A stretch of 14,217 bases of DNA from Cytophagales bacterium. Its GTDB lineage: Bacteria > Bacteroidota > Bacteroidia > Cytophagales > UBA9547. The DNA is taken from NCBI GenBank assembly GCA_003476475.1, contig DMUD01000008.1:1-14217 (forward strand). Direction: 5' to 3'. The number at the start of each line of letters is the position of its first letter. Position 1 is the stretch's first letter. The position numbers were made by a program, and so were the translations under genes. Below the pieces are notes generated by a model. The model saw only the letters and a list, made by a program, of their open reading frames with translations, made no database searches and was not told where the DNA came from. Positions 13,656 to 14,217 of the stretch are shown here, in pieces.

Positions 13656-14217
13656 TTGGGGTCTTTTCGTTTTCTTTTTCAGCTCAAATTTTACATTTTA
13701 CATCTTTTTAAAAGGAAAGATGAGCATTCATTGCACTCACCTTTCCTTTTCGATTTTTACTTGCATACTGTAAAATCGAAGTCCTCTTTTATCTCCGAAA
13801 AGTTTGAGCAAGAGCGTATTAAGCTCTTGAAAAACAAAGACACGGTTTCTGTGAACGATTTTGGTGCGGGTAGTGTAAGTGGCTCAAAGCAGGTTTGTCA
13901 TATAGCTAAATATTCGTTGGCCACCGCCGAACAAGCAGCTTTTTTAGCAGCCATAGTATATTATTTAAAACCCCAAAATATAATTGAGTTGGGCACAAGT
14001 TTTGGGGTAACAACTTCTTATTTGGCTAGTAGTAACGAAGAAATACCTGTTTACACTTTGGAAGGTAATGAAGAAATCGGATTGAGAGCTAAAACGATGT
14101 TTTCCCGATTAGGTTTATCGCAAATACACACAGTTGTTGGGGAAATTGACGATAAGTTGCCAGAAGTTTTAGAAAAGATGCCATCTGTTGGTTTGGCGGT
14201 GGCCAACGAATATTTAG
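13656..14217 (+). CDS. Class I SAM-dependent methyltransferase (partial, runs off window)
   Basis: An open frame of at least 187 codons that continues past the window end. The N-terminal part carries KRKDEHSLHSPFLFDFYLHT and VNDFGAGSVSGSKQ, both seen in a Bacteroidota group of SAM-dependent methyltransferases. The SAM-binding motif I is IIELGTSFGVTTSYLA at about residues 109-124, and the acidic residue ending the second strand is in VYTLEGNEE. The only plausible initiator before the conserved region is TTG at 13656, 3 nt after the apaG stop in the same frame; there is no ATG or GTG. Near the window end GLAVANEY stands where related enzymes usually have a hydrophobic-Asp-Ala-Asn-His type motif, so the acidic residue appears absent, but the partial sequence makes this uncertain. 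The substrate is unknown. Transcription is probably from the apaG promoter. Confidence 0.8.
   Translation, partial: MGSFRFLFQLKFYILHLFKRKDEHSLHSPFLFDFYLHTVKSKSSFISEKFEQERIKLLKNKDTVSVNDFGAGSVSGSKQVCHIAKYSLATAEQAAFLAAIVYYLKPQNIIELGTSFGVTTSYLASSNEEIPVYTLEGNEEIGLRAKTMFSRLGLSQIHTVVGEIDDKLPEVLEKMPSVGLAVANEYL

Overview
The window looks like a piece of a Bacteroidota chromosome, probably from a free-living Cytophagales/Sphingobacteriia-like lineage; the exact order cannot be fixed from sequence alone. The signs are: AT-rich DNA; gene starts with no Shine-Dalgarno motif but with several TAnnTTTG-type -7 elements (some with TTTG about 19 nt upstream); an ArgF'-type acyl-ornithine carbamoyltransferase; an Nfu protein with an N-terminal Nfu_N domain; a DUF6364/PIN toxin-antitoxin locus; and conserved hypothetical proteins of the kind seen in this phylum. 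Most genes are single transcription units or pairs of housekeeping genes. There is no IS element, prophage, CRISPR array, tRNA or rRNA.

Layout. 1-52: the last codons of a + strand gene. 107-1558 (-): an Anbu-type proteasome-like protease followed by a secreted YceI-family protein. 1660-3060 (+): dihydrolipoyl dehydrogenase. 3120-3791 (+): a DUF6364 antitoxin-like gene and a PIN-domain toxin gene broken by three frameshifts. 3788-5980 (-): RNase R, whose stop overlaps the toxin remnant's stop. 6080-7006 (-): a membrane-anchored coiled-coil protein ending in a strong terminator. 7139-7717 (-): an Nfu/NifU Fe-S carrier. 7792-8922 (+): tRNA-guanine transglycosylase. 8985-9230 (-): a small RRM RNA-binding protein with a good promoter and terminator. 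9477-10304 (-): an orphan PstS-like binding protein. 10505-11455 (+): N-succinyl/N-acetylornithine carbamoyltransferase of arginine synthesis. 11460-13175 (-): uracil-DNA glycosylase followed by a conserved hypothetical. 13266-14217 (+): ApaG followed in the same frame by a class I SAM methyltransferase that runs off the window.

The genes form no single pathway. RNA biology recurs (RNase R, Tgt, RRM protein), alongside metabolism and repair. No complete new system is evident. The best leads are: a Tgt in which all four zinc ligands are replaced; an Anbu protease away from its usual partner genes; a toxin gene with three frameshifts beside an intact antitoxin, one of them inside a perfect 11-bp inverted repeat; a Val at the specificity position of the carbamoyltransferase; and a methyltransferase that can start only at TTG just after the in-frame apaG stop codon.
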